Below are positions 63,674 through 64,000 of a DNA stretch of 64,000 nt, piece after piece (position 1 is the first letter of the stretch; the number at the start of each line of letters is the position of its first letter). The translations under genes were made by a program, and so were the position numbers. The DNA lies in contig NZ_QKLW01000002.1 in assembly GCF_003208215.1 (NCBI RefSeq), positions 394,576 through 458,575 of the forward strand, read 5' to 3'. The stretch is from Marinomonas alcarazii (lineage in GTDB: Bacteria > Pseudomonadota > Gammaproteobacteria > Pseudomonadales > Marinomonadaceae). Under the pieces are notes generated by a model, which saw only the letters and a list, made by a program, of their open reading frames with translations, ran no database searches and was not told the DNA's origin.

Positions 63674-63705
63674 AGTGTAGACCTTGGAGAATACTCCAAG
63701 GTCAA
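63674..63705 (-). promoter_or_regulatory. MerR-type (ZntR/CadR-like) metal-responsive promoter of zntA
   Basis: On the minus strand TTGACC (-35, 63700-63705) and TACACT (-10, 63674-63679) are 20 bp apart, the long spacer of MerR-activated promoters and the same length as in E. coli zntA. The spacer holds a perfect dyad with arms GACCTTGGAG and CTCCAAGGTC around AATA (63680-63703). No merR-type gene is in the window, so the regulator is elsewhere. Confidence 0.88.
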
Positions 63706-63729
63706 GCATCTATTCCCATGTATTGAAAA

Positions 63730-63751
63730 TAAAAAAAGAGCCTTAGCTCTT
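63730..63751 (-). terminator. Intrinsic terminator overlapping the last gene's stop
   Basis: AAGAGC (63736-63741) and GCTCTT (63746-63751) flank CTTA, with seven A's on the plus strand giving a minus-strand U-run. The stop codon of the last gene lies in the loop. Confidence 0.85.
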
Positions 63752-63982
63752 CGTCGAAACACCCTCTACTTCCAACACTGTTTTCGCGTCAGTACGTTCC
63801 ATAATTTTGACCAAGGCTGATTGAATCACCTCGTCTTCACGTACATCACTCTGCCCCACAAAACGCTGATCCTGTGGCTCAGCGCCCTCTTCTGCGGTAA
63901 AGGTCACAATCACTTCTGTGGCGATGTCTTCTGTATCACCAAAGTATGCAATAGAAAGTTGCGGATAACCTTTGAAACCCAT
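63743..63982 (-). CDS. Small hypothetical protein, possibly extending past the window edge
   Basis: The 79-aa frame from ATG at 63982 encodes MGFKGYPQLSIAYFGDTED and a mostly acidic beta/alpha protein ending EGVSTKS. The frame is also open upstream to the edge (IAKKVK before the methionine), so the true start may lie beyond the window. I recognise no family. It ends in a terminator hairpin, and 100 nt separate it from the zntA start on the same strand. Confidence 0.6.
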   Translation of the reverse strand: MGFKGYPQLSIAYFGDTEDIATEVIVTFTAEEGAEPQDQRFVGQSDVREDEVIQSALVKIMERTDAKTVLEVEGVSTKS

Positions 63983-64000
63983 TTTTACTTTCTTCGCGAT

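Overview
The window looks like a chromosomal segment of a moderately AT-rich marine gammaproteobacterium. The mix of a csp gene, dbpA, GGDEF/EAL regulators, a Fur-type iron locus and a very large secreted surface protein would fit an oceanospirillalean such as Marinomonas. That placement is an inference from gene content, not a search. No rRNA, tRNA, CRISPR array or complete insertion sequence was seen.

Layout. 1-3108: end of a dipeptide/oligopeptide ABC transporter (permease tail, two ATPases) and a LysR regulator. 3156-8733: a GGDEF/EAL protein, the DbpA RNA helicase, a VanZ-like membrane protein, guanine deaminase, a 51-residue membrane protein and an unknown protein. 8842-23313: a co-directional minus-strand locus with a TolC-type lipoprotein, a periplasmic adaptor, a giant (about 2590 aa) LEPR-leader adhesin, a GAF-HlyD fusion, a PqqD-like/M50 protease/HlyD fusion and an unknown protein. 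A secreted tail-collar protein lies just upstream. 24646-32585: a Bcr-type exporter, TetR, a GAF-GGDEF cyclase, a stand-alone trpBA pair, a ParD-like/methionine aminopeptidase pair, a fasciclin lipoprotein, MsrB and a cold-shock protein.

32801-41048 is an amino-sugar locus. nagB-nagK-nagA are divergent from a CUT1-type ABC importer with a HutC-type GntR regulator. 41139-45403 holds a DUF3422 protein, an unknown secreted protein, a Blc lipocalin and a heparanase-like GH79 enzyme. 45408-55292 is an iron/siderophore locus: an Sfp/EntD-type phosphopantetheinyl transferase, an entA remnant, a Fur-controlled ferric-siderophore ABC importer with a decayed second binding-protein gene, an MFS exporter and a single-module EntF-like NRPS whose specificity code reads as glycine. 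55357-61028 is a sugar-use group (GH3, GPH symporter, AraC, FucP-like permease). The end holds a ZntA-type metal ATPase behind a MerR-type promoter with a 20-bp spacer, and a small unknown gene.

The most unusual part is the 8.8-23.3 kb locus. It has three adaptor-type proteins and a TolC-like channel but no ABC ATPase or RND pump. Instead it encodes an M50 protease fused to an apparent leader-recognition domain and a HlyD arm, next to a giant protein that has an LEPRxLL leader and no Sec signal. This fits a dedicated export/maturation pathway for the adhesin. The siderophore locus is the second most unusual: an EntF-shaped enzyme that appears to load glycine instead of serine, beside two gene remnants.
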